Shown here one piece after another: positions 1-11,138 of a DNA stretch of 40,901 bases (position 1 is its first letter; every line of letters begins with the position of its first letter). A program made the translations under genes and the position numbers. The stretch is from Haplomitrium mnioides (taxonomy: Eukaryota > Marchantiophyta > Haplomitriopsida > Calobryales). Location of the stretch: assembly GCA_049999725.1 (NCBI GenBank), contig JBNGIS010020600.1, positions 51,885 to 92,785 of the forward strand. The letters are read 5' to 3'. A model generated the notes under the pieces. It ran no database searches. It was given only the letters and a program-made list of their open reading frames with translations, and had not been told where the DNA came from.

Positions 1-560
1 TGCTTCGATTTCTTCAGCAGCAACCTACAAACACTTTTCTTCCTCGTGCGATTCTTCTTCGAGCAAATGAACAGAAGTCACCCTTTCTTTGATTTCTGCC
101 TTGAACACATCCTCAGTCTTCCTCGATTTTTCTTCAATAGTGCAGCTCACTTCCCTCTTCGATTCAGGAACCCTAGAACCCTTCTTTGATTCTTCTTCAG
201 CAACAATGGAGCCTTCTTCAATTTGAATAGAGGGCTCCTTTGATTCTGCTGCGATTTGTCTTCAACGAGGAACCAACGATCTTCCTTCGATTAGTTTCCC
301 TTTCTTTTTCCTCGATTTCCATGCTCTACAGTGCTACTCCTCTTATTGAACCACGAATCTTTCCACCGCCTCCGGTATAGCCTTAACGTTCTCTAATTTT
401 TTTTAGGGTTTTCTGACCAATTGCAGCGGCTCTATTCTCCCGTACATATCCATGCAATTCAAATAATTTTCAACCTCTAGCAAGCTCTTCTCGATCCTCC
501 AATGAACTCCACCTAAGAATTGAAAACAAATCTGCTCCAGCAATTACCCTCGGATCCTTG
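1..560. repeat. Pyrimidine-rich tract with repeated TTCGATT/TTTGATT motifs
   Basis: The tract is C/T-rich and repeats short words of the type cttcgattcttc, tcctcgatttc and cttctttgattc many times, with no regular period. Read on the minus strand it is purine-rich (GAAGAATCGAAG-like), in the style of the leader of the copia element at 6490-7726. It may therefore be a retrotransposon untranslated leader in reverse orientation. I see no coding signature on either strand. Confidence 0.35.
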
Positions 561-1654
561 ATATTTCATGCTCCTTTGAATTTTCAACACAAAATCGCGA
601 GCCTTCCCTTCGACCTTCTGTATTCTGTTCTGACATATGGCAGAATAACACTGTCCTATAGCATGAAGATGCCACTTTGTTTCTCATTGATGAATGTGCT
701 CCTCCTTGTGCTCCAACAAAACTCTTCCAGAAGCTTCTTCAATCGCCTACCGTGTGACCTAACATTGAGCTCAAAAACCACAATTTATCAAAAAAAAAAA
801 GGTTCTTGTTTTGAGTAGCCTGTTTGTAGGAGAAACAGACAGCTTTGCACAGATGAACGGTCCCTCGGCTAGAAGGAGGAACGGTCCTTCGGCTAGAAGT
901 TTTAGCCTGGATTGCTCATTTAGGGTTTTGATAAAAAAGAAGCCTTTACCAAACATTCTCAGAATTGAGGTTGAGATGTTGAGGGCTCAAAAAATTTTGC
1001 TCAACCATTCCTCGAGGTCCTTCAGCCCTTGAAAGAAGCCCCAAAACCTAGCGACCAAGAGACTTGCCCAGCTCTCGCAAGGTAGCCTCTGTCAACTTGT
1101 TATCCAGCTTGATGTCTTGATTTGGATAAGTTTTTTTCCACCTTGATGGTCCTAGTTGGGAAGCCAGACTAGGCGGATAGTGAGGGTTTCCTATTCTCTC
1201 CACCACATCTACACCAAAAGAATACCCTTTCTCCCAAGCTCTTGAAGTGGCCACAACTAAAGGACAAAAGAGAGGTTTGATGTCAAAGCCAATGCAGCTT
1301 CATGTTAATGTCAACACACTTCCCTTCCATTCTTGCCTCCCATTTCCACTCCCTCCATTCCTTAATTTTTAACGCCACCGAACCTTAGCTTCTCACCCGC
1401 ATAGCATCCCGCACCCTTGCCTTCCTTTTTTCTGTTACTCTTGACTAGCTTTTTATCAATGTCTTCTATTTTCTCCTCTTTTCACCCATTTTCTACATAC
1501 AACCAAAATGTGACCTTCTCTCTTCAGCAATTTGCGTGTAGCTCAACTCCAGCTTGTCGTCCCTTAGGTAGGCAACCTTTGGTTCCATGCTAGTCTTGGC
1601 TCGCTTGCTCAGAAACACGAGCTGCAGCTTGCTAGACCTAGGAGTCTGTTCATT
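561..1654. other. Unassigned non-coding stretch with a small 24-bp tandem duplication
   Basis: No protein family is recognisable on either strand. The open frames here, including a 68-codon minus-strand frame at 1048-1254, look like chance. A 21-bp word beginning GAACGGTCC and ending GGCTAGAAG occurs at 855-875 and again at 879-899 with one difference, so the unit is 24 bp. An A run lies at about 790-800. Confidence 0.4.
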
Positions 1655-1902
1655 GCTCACCTCGCATATTTCTTCATATCAAACCTCCATTGCGAGCTTT
1701 ACTACTTCATTGCAAGCTCCACCACTCCACTGCCAATCTATCGTCTCCATCGCAGAACTAACTCCTGCACTTTCTCCTGCATCCTCACAAATTTTCTCCA
1801 GACATGCATGTAGTTTGTTTGTAGCTCACCCTACATATTTCTTCAGATCAAACCTTCATTGCATATTTCACTGCTTTATTGCAAGCTCCACCACTCCATT
1901 GC
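1655..1902. repeat. 79-bp direct repeat (1655-1733 and 1824-1902)
   Basis: Two 79-bp segments align without gaps and share most bases. Both begin with GCTCACC and contain ATATTTCTTCA, TTGCAAGCTCCACCACTCCA and a final TTGC or CTGC. They are 90 bp apart. The surroundings are C/T-rich and hold no recognisable gene. This is an old local duplication or part of an undescribed repeat. Confidence 0.6.
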
Positions 1903-2479
1903 AAGCCTGCCATTTCCAACCCCAAACTGACTCCAGCATACAGAAACCTTTTGCTTCTCAGAGAAAGCACAAAAACCACAATCCCTAGAAACTTTCTCAT
2001 TTACAATATCCTTGACATCACCCAAATCTGATGATAGTAATGATGTAAGCTTTCCTACCTTGTGTTGGTCAAAAAACTCCACCTAGTCATAGGCAATGCG
2101 CTTTCAAGGCAGGAGAGTTGGAGCCTTCACTACACAATATATTACCCAGAGCTTCTAGAGATCGAGTGGTTGCCCATTGTTCTATTCCCAATCTTACCAA
2201 TCTTGTATACTTGGAGCTCAGAGCTAGTGTATAAAATATCTCTACAACCACTTTCTCTAACAAACTATGCTGCTAATTCAATCATTTAGAAGGTTAGAGG
2301 AGATCAACTTGAGGCCACAACATTCAATGAACTTTTAATGACATGACAGCTCCCACCATTATCAAAAGCCAGAACACAATCATATGGAACTCACATTCTC
2401 ACATCGTTCCTCCTCTCTCGTCATTCCATTTGCATTTGTTACCAAGTCTCATTGCAGTCTAATTGTTTGTACTTCTGCT
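1903..2479. other. Unassigned; no gene seen
   Basis: No coding similarity was recognised on either strand and no clear repeat was seen. The right part may be the more degraded continuation of the minus-strand copia remnant that begins at about 3240. Confidence 0.4.
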
Positions 2480-3240
2480 TCAGCCTTCTCAACAAAGTTC
2501 ATGTTCAACCATGCTACCATAAAACTTGTCCTTTAAGCCAACATATGTCACATGCTCTCTTGAAAATTGACATGTTCAATTATACTGCCACACCATCATG
2601 GTGTGGAGAATCTTGAGCAAACATCTATGCTATGATGACAACTCTTCACAAGAAAATTCTGAAACTATTGCCATCACTCCAAAATCTTTGCTTCCATTTT
2701 TAACTTCACTCTCCATCTGAACAAGATATGTTTGCAACATTGAAACACCTCATCCTTGCAGTTCATGAAGTAGACGAAGAAAATCTCTATTTTTTTTTAT
2801 GATTGAATGATACAAAACATCTGTAGCCAGACATTTAAGGCATCTTCATAGATCCACATATGTTGCTATGGACTAATTCCAACAACTTGAATATCCTTCA
2901 TCCAATGGTGCGCCCTTCTTGTTTGTAGTTTTTTTGTGACTTCCCTTCACACATCTTTCACAAAACTCAAGTGAGGTAGATTTTTCCAAACCATGTTGCT
3001 CACAATGCTGGCAAGCAACTTGAGTCTTTGCTTCCTCAAGTGTCCAAGCTTGTGGTGCTAGAGATTTATCCCCTTCTCTCTGGTTAGCCATACTCAAGCT
3101 TTTCTCAATCTCTGAGATACATACCAATTTACATAGTTTCTCTCCCATGATACCAACACCAACTACCCTACCAAATTGTGATTTATGGTGAATGCAATCT
3201 TTGCCAGATGCTTCCCATCGCAAAACAAGTGTCATTGGCT
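2480..3240 (-). pseudogene. Degenerate Ty1/copia pol fragment (GAG pre-integrase plus start of integrase), minus strand
   Basis: Reading the minus strand from 3240 downward gives copia pol pieces in order, spread over frames. MGEKLCKL lies near 3150. HHKLGHLRKQRLKLL (about 3056-3010) is the GAG pre-integrase histidine motif. FCERCVKG (about 2965-2940) corresponds to its cysteine pair. LELVHSNICGSMKMP (2882-2838) and MSGYRCFVSF are the start of the integrase core, followed by YFMNCKDEVF. A weaker SPHHDGVAV near 2605 matches the usual QQNGVAER region. Several frameshifts and stops separate the pieces, so it codes for nothing. No LTR could be paired with it. The family call is firm; the edges are approximate. 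Confidence 0.7.
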
Positions 3241-4847
3241 CGAAATTGAAAAAACTTGATATTGAAAGGGAGTCAAAAAGTGGAGCTCAATTCATGTTTT
3301 TGGCGTTCTATTGTCCGCCACTAAACAACCCGCAACCTCCTTGCTATTAAATTAACAAGCTCTTATAGGCTACTGTCGTAGCACAGCAGTGGCACTCCAA
3401 CCCCAAAAAGAACAACCTGAGATCGAACCACGCAAGATCTATATAGAAATATGCTCTTAATTCACTTTTACCAACTTTCCAGATTCTTTAAAGAGTTCTG
3501 AAACTGCACTCTATCAGTTTAGAGATGGACTTCTCTCCACTCTAGGACTGACAACCTTTCTACACAAAACCAAACACAAAAACTACTACTACTTACTATA
3601 ACAGAACAAAAGCCAAGAATTACTCAAATTGTATGACTGACACTTCCAGGATAAGAAAGTTGTTGTACAAGCTTATTTTAAACAGAAGCTAAATCAGAGA
3701 AATTCACAAGCAACTAGTTCTCCAACTTGCTAAGAACTCTCAAACTAAAACTCCAGTGCCTACCTTCATTACAACATCTCACTTCCCTCAAACTAGATAC
3801 TCAAGCCACTCCAACCCAATATATCCCAAAGCTTGATGTCGAGAACTCAACTATGGAATGACCCTCTTGATCTCACATCCAACTGATGTTCCTCCAACCA
3901 CCCACTACTCTGTTTATTTGTTGAAATGCCCACCTATTCCATAGGCACACACAATCCTGAGCACTCCTTGCTCTACTGCAACCCACCAACCAGTATCCAC
4001 TAACTGATTGACCACAAAAGGTTCTCTCCTTAAAAATTTAACAATCACAGAACAGAACAGAACTTAAAGCAGAATTGATTTGCCACTAAACTTCCCACAT
4101 ACCACAATATGGAACTCAGAACCCAGGCCCACCAACAGGACACACTCAGGCAACTCCTGATATGCACTCCTCTAATGCTACCTGATTGATTTCTTCAATT
4201 ACAAACCTGCAGAACATTCACTTACCAACTCTAACTGCAAATCCTTGTTCCTTCCTCAAACTGCTCCTCATGAATCTGCAATTAACAACCATGAGTAGGG
4301 GACCTCACAGACATGAACTCTCTGTATATTTCTTGAAGCACACATGTACAATGAGACTAACCAGCAAAACAGGAACTCGCCAACAGACTTGTACCCCTTG
4401 TCCTGCTCAACTGACAATAACAGTCATTCTAATTCCAATTCAAACTAACTTGCTTCTCTACACGCTAACTTATCTCTACTAAGTTTGCAATAAGAACTAA
4501 CAACTCACAAGCCGTTCTTAAACTAAATAGCACTCTTTCACTAACTTACACGACCTTCACTCGCCATAAGAACAAATTACTAACAATTGTTCTTATACTA
4601 ATTTCGAAGTTTCACTAACTCTTCTGCTTCAAGTTCAAACTTTTCAAATTCCGCAGAGTAGTTGTTTCGCCCTTTTCGAACTTTCGAACTTTCAATTCGA
4701 CTTCCACACCGAAACCATAATAAATCACTGATTCGTCTTTTATCTTTCTTTCCTCACACACCTTTCTTTTTTCACGCAAAACATCGATAAGTCGACGTTT
4801 CCTACATCACCATTTTGCCAAGCATCATTCTGTTGATCTCCTCAGAA
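3241..4847. other. Unassigned non-coding stretch
   Basis: No protein family was recognised. The 19-bp word TATTAAATTAACAAGCTCT at 3345-3363 is identical to the start of the right copia LTR at 11956-11974, but the match does not continue, so this is at most an LTR-edge remnant. The rest is AT-rich sequence without visible repeats. Confidence 0.4.
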
Positions 4848-5018
4848 AGGAACCTTCCTAATTGGTGCTCCCCACTTTGTAATCCCCATCGGAACCATTT
4901 AAATCGGGGTGTCCCACTTCGGATCCCCATACAAACACTCGACGTAAACCCCCTTAACCGAGGTGTCCCACCTCGGAAAACAAATCGGAACCCCCTTAAC
5001 TGGGGTTCCCCACATCGG
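4848..5018. repeat. Four degenerate copies of a GGAACC..TTAA..GGGGTGTCCCAC motif
   Basis: Four units of about 31-33 bp occur at 4848-4878, 4890-4922, 4944-4976 and 4986-5018. Each follows the pattern CGGAACC, a few bases, TTAA, then GGGGTGTCCCAC or a variant. The reverse complement of this pattern (for example GTGGGGAACCC followed by TTAAG and TCCGAT) recurs inside both gypsy LTRs, at about 24585-24612, 25130-25152 and 34622-34650. This suggests a related LTR lies here in the opposite orientation. I could not define its ends. Confidence 0.5.
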
Positions 5019-6242
5019 AATGCGAAGTTCCGAAGCCTTCTTTGGACTCACGGACTCTCCACTTCACGAAACACGGACTCCACTTCACAGAACACAGACT
5101 CCGCTCGCTTCCAATTTCTTTCTCATTCCTTTTTAAACTTCAATTCCTTTCGATTCTAATTATTCATACAGCAGAAATTCGTCGTCGGTCACTTCCTCGC
5201 TGATCCGATTGATTCCCACTTTATTCACTTCCTTTCCACACATTTCCGCATCGGCCCCTCACGCAAGACCATTCTTCACTTCGATTCCTTCGCAATACAA
5301 TTCTTCCTTTTGCAGCTCATCACTTCGCAGCAAGAGCATTTCCGCACCAGGTACTCACGCAAATCTATCCGCAGCATCGCCTCAATTCTCCATAAACACC
5401 TTTGTTCATCATCAGAAAACTCCGTGCCACCAAACCTTCCTCTTAACCAATCCATTGATCATTCCTTCTCAAGAATTTGCTTCGCAGATTTTATTCCTTA
5501 AATTTTACGACATTCGATTCCTTCAGAAGCCTTCAACACTGATCAATCTTACCTTTCATTCGTAGAGCTTCCATTTTGTATCGGATCATTACAAATCACC
5601 TCCTCCTTCACACAGCAACCGATCATCCTTCAATTTTGATTAATTCCCCTTACTCATAGCTGATCGATTCCAAAAATCTCTTCCTCATCTTTGGATTCCT
5701 CATCTTGATCCAAACACTCGTGGCTCTTTCGAATGCTTTGTAATAGGTGGCCTTCCCCAATCACCTCCAAATATCCCATAAGTCTTCTGTCATAAGTCAG
5801 AAGCACTATATAAACATTTGACTCTAATTACCTTTCGAGAGGCAGCCCCACATGGGTGTAAGGCCACCGCTTAACTTCCTGCCCCTGGACGGATCTAGTT
5901 CAGGGCACACAATAGGTCGACTGGCTCTTGGGCAAGTTGTCCATCAACACATATAGAAATAGATATAGATAGGGGCTAGCCTTGGCCCTCAACAACTAGA
6001 TTAGTTTTACAGAAAAAAAAAAATTTTCCCCCCACTAAAAAGGGCATCACTTCTTCATCACCTAGCCCTCTCTCCTTGGCCAATGATATCAAAAATATTC
6101 CTCTAATCCTTACATCTTACAATTCTACACTCATTAATCCAAAACTTAAAGCTTTACCATTTCCTTCTTACTCCACCGCGTCGAAGAGAACTTATTCGAG
6201 CTACTTCTGATTCTCTGTTAGCAACCGTGCTCTCACAGCTAC
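5019..6242. other. Unassigned; possible remnant of a minus-oriented LTR
   Basis: No coding signature was seen. CTATATAAA at 5806-5814 is TATA-box-like and TTTATATAG is its minus-strand reading, but nothing anchors a promoter. A homopolymer block (A run then T/C run) lies at about 6011-6034. The word CCCTCAACA at about 5980-5990 would read TGTTGAGGG on the minus strand and could be an LTR edge related to the motif cluster at 4848-5018. This is inference only. Confidence 0.3.
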
Positions 6243-6478
6243 CAAGCTGAGATGGTAGCCCCCTTAGTTTAGTTAGGGTTAGTAATATACCTAAGGCAGA
6301 TTGGAGTCNNNNNNNNNNCCTTAGTTTAGTTAGGGTTAGTAATATACCTAAGGCAGATTGGAGTCACGGGTGTGCACTCCTCCCCTTTATGCAAATCACA
6401 CCATTTTGGGCTCATATGAAATATATTGCATTTCTTTTGTGAGTTCATGTTTTTGATGTGCAGTGTGAATTATTGACA
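6243..6478 (+). repeat. Left copia LTR, interrupted by a gap and an artefactual duplication
   Basis: It is homologous to 11956-12146: both contain GCCCCCTTAGTTTAGTTAGG, then AATATACC, ATTGGAGTC, GTGTGCACTCCTCCC and GAATTATTGACA. Once the N gap and duplicated 47 bp are removed, the length is about 180-190 bp, like the right copy. The outermost left bases do not match the right LTR start, so the boundary is approximate. Confidence 0.75.
6262..6365. other. Assembly gap of 10 N flanked by an exact 47-bp duplication
   Basis: Bases 6262-6308 and 6319-6365 are identical over 47 bp and sit on either side of N at 6309-6318. The right LTR has this segment only once. The simplest reading is two overlapping contig ends joined with a nominal gap without merging the overlap, so the duplication is probably not real. 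Confidence 0.85.
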
Positions 6479-6492
6479 CGGTATCAAAGCAG
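6479..6492 (+). other. Primer-binding site, initiator-methionine tRNA type
   Basis: CGGTATCAAAGCAGG starts immediately after the LTR end (TTGACA). It differs from the usual plant copia site TGGTATCAGAGCAGG at two positions, both transitions. The position next to the LTR makes the call firm. Confidence 0.8.
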
Positions 6493-7726
6493 GTTCAGAA
6501 GCATGCATAACATTGCGAAGCAAAAGAATTTGAGAAGAGGAAAAAGGAACTAGAACTCTATTGTGTGTTGCATCAAAGTGTCGAAGAGTTGGCACAACAG
6601 GAAATTGGAAGTGCACAAGAAATCGCTTGAAAAAGGGATCGTTGGTGTTTGCTGCAAAAGAATTGTTGGTTGTAGAATTGAAACAGCAAAATTGAAGGTG
6701 TTTCCAACTCAAAATCTGCCAAAGAAGAAATTTCAGAAGTAAAAGCCTGCTGGAAATTAGGGTTTCCAACAACTTGAAGAAGGGAACAACAGTACTTGAT
6801 AAAAAAGGCCTTGTAGAAGAATCGAGGAAGGTTTGAGGCAAAAATTTGCAGAATTTCTGTCATTTTGCAATCGGAGTAGGGTTGCTCAGGGGAGACAATT
6901 CGACAAGAAGTTGAATCAGGTGAATTGATGTAGAACTTGTGAAGTTCTGCTTGAATCAATAACTTGCTAAAGAAAAACGCAACAACAAAAGAAAAACATT
7001 GAAGCACTATTTGTGCAGCGGAATTTTGACACAAAAGATCTGGAGCAGGGTTTCCCAACAATTTTGATTTGAGGGCAACTTGAATCAAGAGATTTGGAGC
7101 AAAAATAAGAAAGTTATGCTCATCAATTCGATCTTTGGCTGAAGAGAGTCAGAGCAACAAACAAGTCGAAGGAGATTTCTGAAGAAGATTGAATCACCAA
7201 AAAAAAAATCAAAGTAGGGTGATGTTTGCAGGACATGACAAATTGGAAGTGCTTGCAAGTCAAGTCGAATTGAAGGAAGTTGCAAGGTACAAAGAAATCA
7301 AAGGCTCTGAGTGTTGGCTAGAAACGAATTGAAGAACCAAAGGAGGCATTTTTGCTTTGTGCTTGAGGAAATTGCAGAAGGCAAAGAATTGAAGGGGATT
7401 GAAAATTTTCATTAATTGTTGAAGAAGACATAGAGAGATTCATCTAGGGTGAAGAACAAATCAATAATGGTGCAGAAGAATCGGTAAGAAGGACTTTGTG
7501 TTTTGTTATTGTCTTTTGTCATAAGACCTGAACCTATTCACACATGAATTCAGTTTTGATATAGGGATTCACAAAGAACCTGTCCAATTTACAGAAAACC
7601 TGTTCATTAACCTAGCAAATACTTGAAATCCATGAAACTTGAAAATGTACAAAGCCAAGATTACAGTTTCCTTAAGCCCGCAAGGAAGCAATCTGATTAC
7701 TAACAAGTCTAAATCAAAGTTGTAAG
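6493..7726 (+). other. Untranslated leader of the copia element
   Basis: This stretch of about 1.2 kb is purine-rich (GAAG and GAAT words) and lies between the primer site and the gag start. Open frames on the opposite strand here are shadows of the purine bias. No splice signals were clear enough to call. Confidence 0.5.
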
Positions 7727-8700
7727 ATGGCAGATGGAATCTCTCAGATAGTTAGCAAGAAGCTTACATAAAACAATTGTAATGTTTGGTCAACCAAAAT
7801 GACAAACTTTATAAAAGAGAAAGGGTATTGGGACTTCATCACAAGAGATGAAGTTGAACCAGTCTTAGGCCCATTCCCATCTAGTGAGGAGATGCAAGCT
7901 TCAAGACACATATAGAGAAGGTCTATAAGCTATTATATTGGCTAACCATCAGTGTTAATGACAAGATGATGGGTTATGTGTCAATAGCTAAGACACCCAA
8001 GGAGGTTTCGGATATCTTGAAGGAGAGATATGCCATCACGTCAAATGCAAGGAAGCTCACATTGCAGATAGAATTCTTTAATCTGCAAAAAGAGAAAATG
8101 AATGTAAATGCTTTTGCCCTGAAGATCAAATCACTAGCTGAGCAGCTAGCAAATGTCAGAGAAGAAGTGAAAGAGAGTGCCATGGTGGCAGTTTGCCTGA
8201 ATGGTTTAGGCAAAGAGTATAAACAGTTCAAAACGTCAATGAGGACGAGAGAATGAACCACATCCTTCTCACAACTAATTGCCATACTAGTGGCAGAAGA
8301 ACTTGACATTGGAGGAGGTGCCTCAAGTAGTCAAGAGCAAGCATTCTACTCTAACAGGGGTAGAGGACGAGGAGGTAGAAGCTATGACAAGAGTGATGCT
8401 GATGGAGGTCATTCAACCAACAATGTGCAAAATCAACATCGCCAATGAAACCAGTTTAGTGGTAGAGGCCAGTTCATAGGCAAGGGGAGTAATAGAGGAT
8501 GTGGAAGCCAACCAAAACATTCAGGGGGAGACTGCTATTATTATGGTAAGCCAGATCACATGGAAAAGGATTGCTACAAAAAGCAAAATGACATAAGAAA
8601 CAACAGAGTGCAAAGGATCTATGTAGGTTCCAACAAGGCAAACAATGAGATATTGTTTGTCATGTAGCATGGGTACTCATCTATAGCGTGTGAGAAACAA
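7727..8700 (+). pseudogene. Copia gag (UBN2-type) with zinc knuckle, broken
   Basis: Gag would form the virus-like particle and bind element RNA. Translation can start at ATG 7727 (MADGISQIV), followed by NVWSTKMTNFIKEKGYWDF and, after a frameshift near 7900, KMMGYVSIAKTPKEV through QFKTSMRTRE, typical of the copia gag core. A stop at 8254-8256 interrupts it, and the same frame then resumes with FSQLIAILVAEEL. The zinc knuckle at 8533-8574 reads CYYYGKPDHMEKDC, so the second cysteine of CX2CX4HX4C has become tyrosine. Further stops lie at 8447 (TGA, tryptophan expected) and 8665-8667 (TAG, glutamine expected). Confidence 0.8.
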
Positions 8701-8930
8701 AACAATGATGGAGATAAGTGGTTTGTCAATTCCGCATGTTCTAATCACATGACAGGCCATGGAGAGTGGTTTAAGAAAACTAGAAATTTGAGTACACCTA
8801 GTTATGTGGAGACTGGTGATTCTACTATGCATCTTATCCATCAAATTGGTAGCATACCAATAGTACTGGAGAATGGAAAAACAAAATACCTATCTGATGT
8901 GATGCATGTGCCAATGATTTAGAAAAAATC
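8701..8930 (+). pseudogene. Copia aspartic protease, active site destroyed
   Basis: The frame of gag continues with KWFVNSACSNHMTGH at 8716-8760. Copia protease normally has D-S-G-A here; the catalytic aspartate codon (8728-8730) is AAT and the following G-A are A-C. The flap region and MHVPMI follow at 8899-8919. A frameshift at about 8920-8926 (tagaaaaaa) moves the reading into the integrase frame. No processing activity can be expected. Confidence 0.75.
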
Positions 8931-10010
8931 TGATTTCAGTTGGACAATATGTAGAGCAAAATGTGCAGGTCATGTTTAACCTCATTGGAGTGTTCATTAA
9001 GGACTGGGGAAACAATTGTAATCTGATCACAAAAGGAAGTAGGAGTGGCAGGATGTTCACATTGGATGTGAGCATACCTGAAATTTCAAAAGCCATGTTT
9101 GTACACTGTATAGGAGTTGTGTCAGACACAGAGATATGGCACAAGAGAATTGGGCATGTTAATGTGCAAAGGTTAATGAGTATGCAGAGTTCAGGGGCAG
9201 TCAGTGGGCTGCCCAAGTTCAAAGTAGAAGGAATGTAGAAATTTTGTGAAGCCTGCCAATTTGGCAAACATGCAAGACAAGCATTCCCTCATGATGCATA
9301 TGTGGCAAGGAAGCCACTTGAGGTGGTACATTTAGATGTGTGGAGTTCAACAAAAATAAGAAACATTGGAGGGTGTACATACTATGTGACCTTCATTGAC
9401 GATTATTCAAGGAAAATCTGGATCTATTTCATGAAGCAAAAGAGTGAAGTATTTGATCACTTCAAACATTTCATAGTTATGGTGGAAAAAGAGAAAGGGC
9501 AACAAATCAAATGCTTGAGATCAGATGGTGGAGGAGAATATTTCTCCACAGATTTCTACACCTACTTGCAAAGAAAGGGAATCAAAAGGCAACATATATG
9601 TAGGTATACACCTCAGCAAAATGGTGTTGCTAAAAGGAAAAACCAATACATAGCAGAGGTGGCAAGGGCATTGATGAATGAGAAGAATATGCCACGTCAT
9701 TATTGGGCAGAAGCAGTGTGTACTACTGTTTACATCATGAGCCAAACCCCTACAATTGCAATTCATGGCATGACATTAGAAGAGAAGTTTATAAGGAGAC
9801 GCCCAGACATTTCACACTTGAAAGTGTTTGGCTGCATTGTTTATGTATATGTACCAGTTGAGACACGCAACAAATTAGACCCAAAAGCTAAAAAGTATGT
9901 TTTTATTGGATATTCAAATGAGCAAAAGGGGTACATGTGTTACTGTCCTACTACACGCATGCTGAAGGTGAGTAGAGATGTAGTATTTGATGAGTTAAGT
10001 ACTTAGTATG
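8931..10010 (+). pseudogene. Copia integrase, broken
   Basis: The GAG pre-integrase domain (WHKRIGHVNVQRLM, then CEACQFGKHARQ) is split by TAG at 9236-9238, where glutamine is usual. The core follows with VHLDVW (first catalytic D at 9335-9337) and RSDGGGEY (second D at 9524-9526). The third acidic residue, expected in NGVAER, reads NGVAKR: the codon at 9632-9634 is AAA, a G-to-A change. HLKVFGC and FIGYSNEQKGYMCY follow as usual. The longest open part is 9302-10006. Without the glutamate, strand transfer would be lost. Confidence 0.85.
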
Positions 10011-10430
10011 GGCAGAAATCGATGGATGACACAAGTGAGACAAATTGGAAGCAAGTTGTGTCAGAACTAACTCAGCAAACTCAAGTATTGAGTGAACCAC
10101 ATGGTGAAGGCAATAGCAGTGGCAACACTAGTACATGGCAAAGAAGGCTGCGTAGAAATTTGGAGTAGTATGCTCCAAATAACTTTCAGTCTGAAATGTC
10201 TCTTAGAGAAGGAGGCAGTGGTGATTCTGAAAATTTTGATAAGGAATTGAGATTACTCTCAACTTCAATATCAAGCCAAAAACAAAAGGAGCAGCAGCTG
10301 CAAAGTATACCTTTGCGCTAAAGTGAATGAGTGAAGTACCTTGTAGATGGGTTGATACACAAAGGAGTAGTTGCAGCACATCATGCATACATGGTGTAAG
10401 CAATCACTGTAAGTTAAGGAACCTGTCATA
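10011..10430 (+). pseudogene. Copia linker between integrase and reverse transcriptase, broken
   Basis: This is the variable region. It holds fragments such as VKYLVDGLIHKG, preceded by TAA and TGA stops in place of the glutamine and arginine normally seen in this part. There is no independent function. Confidence 0.5.
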
Positions 10431-11138
10431 TTTGAGAATGTTGAAGGAGATGAGAGATGGGAAGCTGCAATGGTAGAAGAGATGGAAGCTCTTCACAAAA
10501 ACCAGACTTGGGAGCTAGTCAATTTACCTCAAGGGAAGAAAGCCATTAAATGCAAATGGGTCTACAAGTTGAAGAGGAGTGAAGATGGAAACATAAGCAG
10601 ATTTAAGGCAAGGTTAGTGGCCAAAGGGTACGCCTAGACTCATGGGATAGATTATGAGAAGACTTTCAGCCCTATAGCAAGAATGACAACCATTTGAGCA
10701 GTTATAGCATTGGCTACATCAAATAAGTGAACTTTGCAACAAATGGATGTAAAAAACACATTTCTGCATGGGGAGCTTGAAGAGGAGGTGTACATGGTAC
10801 AGCCACTTAGCTTTGTTTTTCTGGAGCATTCAGATTAGGCATGCAAGTTGAAGAAGGCATTATATGGTTTGAAGCAAGCACCTTGACCATGGTCTAACAA
10901 GATAAGCAAATATCTTGTTTTGGTGGGCTTCAAGGTGTTAGAGCCAAATTATTCTCTATATGTAAGGAAAACAGAGAAAGGTATTATGCTCATTCTCATT
11001 TATGTAGATGATTTGATTATGACAAGAGAGAGTGAGCAAGATATTGTTGAAGTGAAGAAATTGCTACAACAAAAGTTTGATATGAAGGATCTTGGTGAGT
11101 TGCAGCAATTCCTTGGAATTGAAGTGATGAAAACATAG
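10431..11138 (+). pseudogene. Copia reverse transcriptase, broken by several stops
   Basis: The reading is WELVNLPQGKKAIKCKWVYK, RFKARLVAKGYA, a stop, THGIDYEKTFSPIARM, then [33 protein letters not shown] and the polymerase motif YVDDL at 11001-11015. The catalytic aspartates are kept. In-frame stops are TAG 10635, TGA 10695, TGA 10728, TAG 10836 and TGA 10884, all where Q, R or W is usual except 10836. The open remnant is 10920-11138. It ends in TAG where the family continues without a break. Confidence 0.88.

Noticed and set aside
5806-5814. TATA box of a host gene
   Set aside because: No coding region follows on either strand at a sensible distance.
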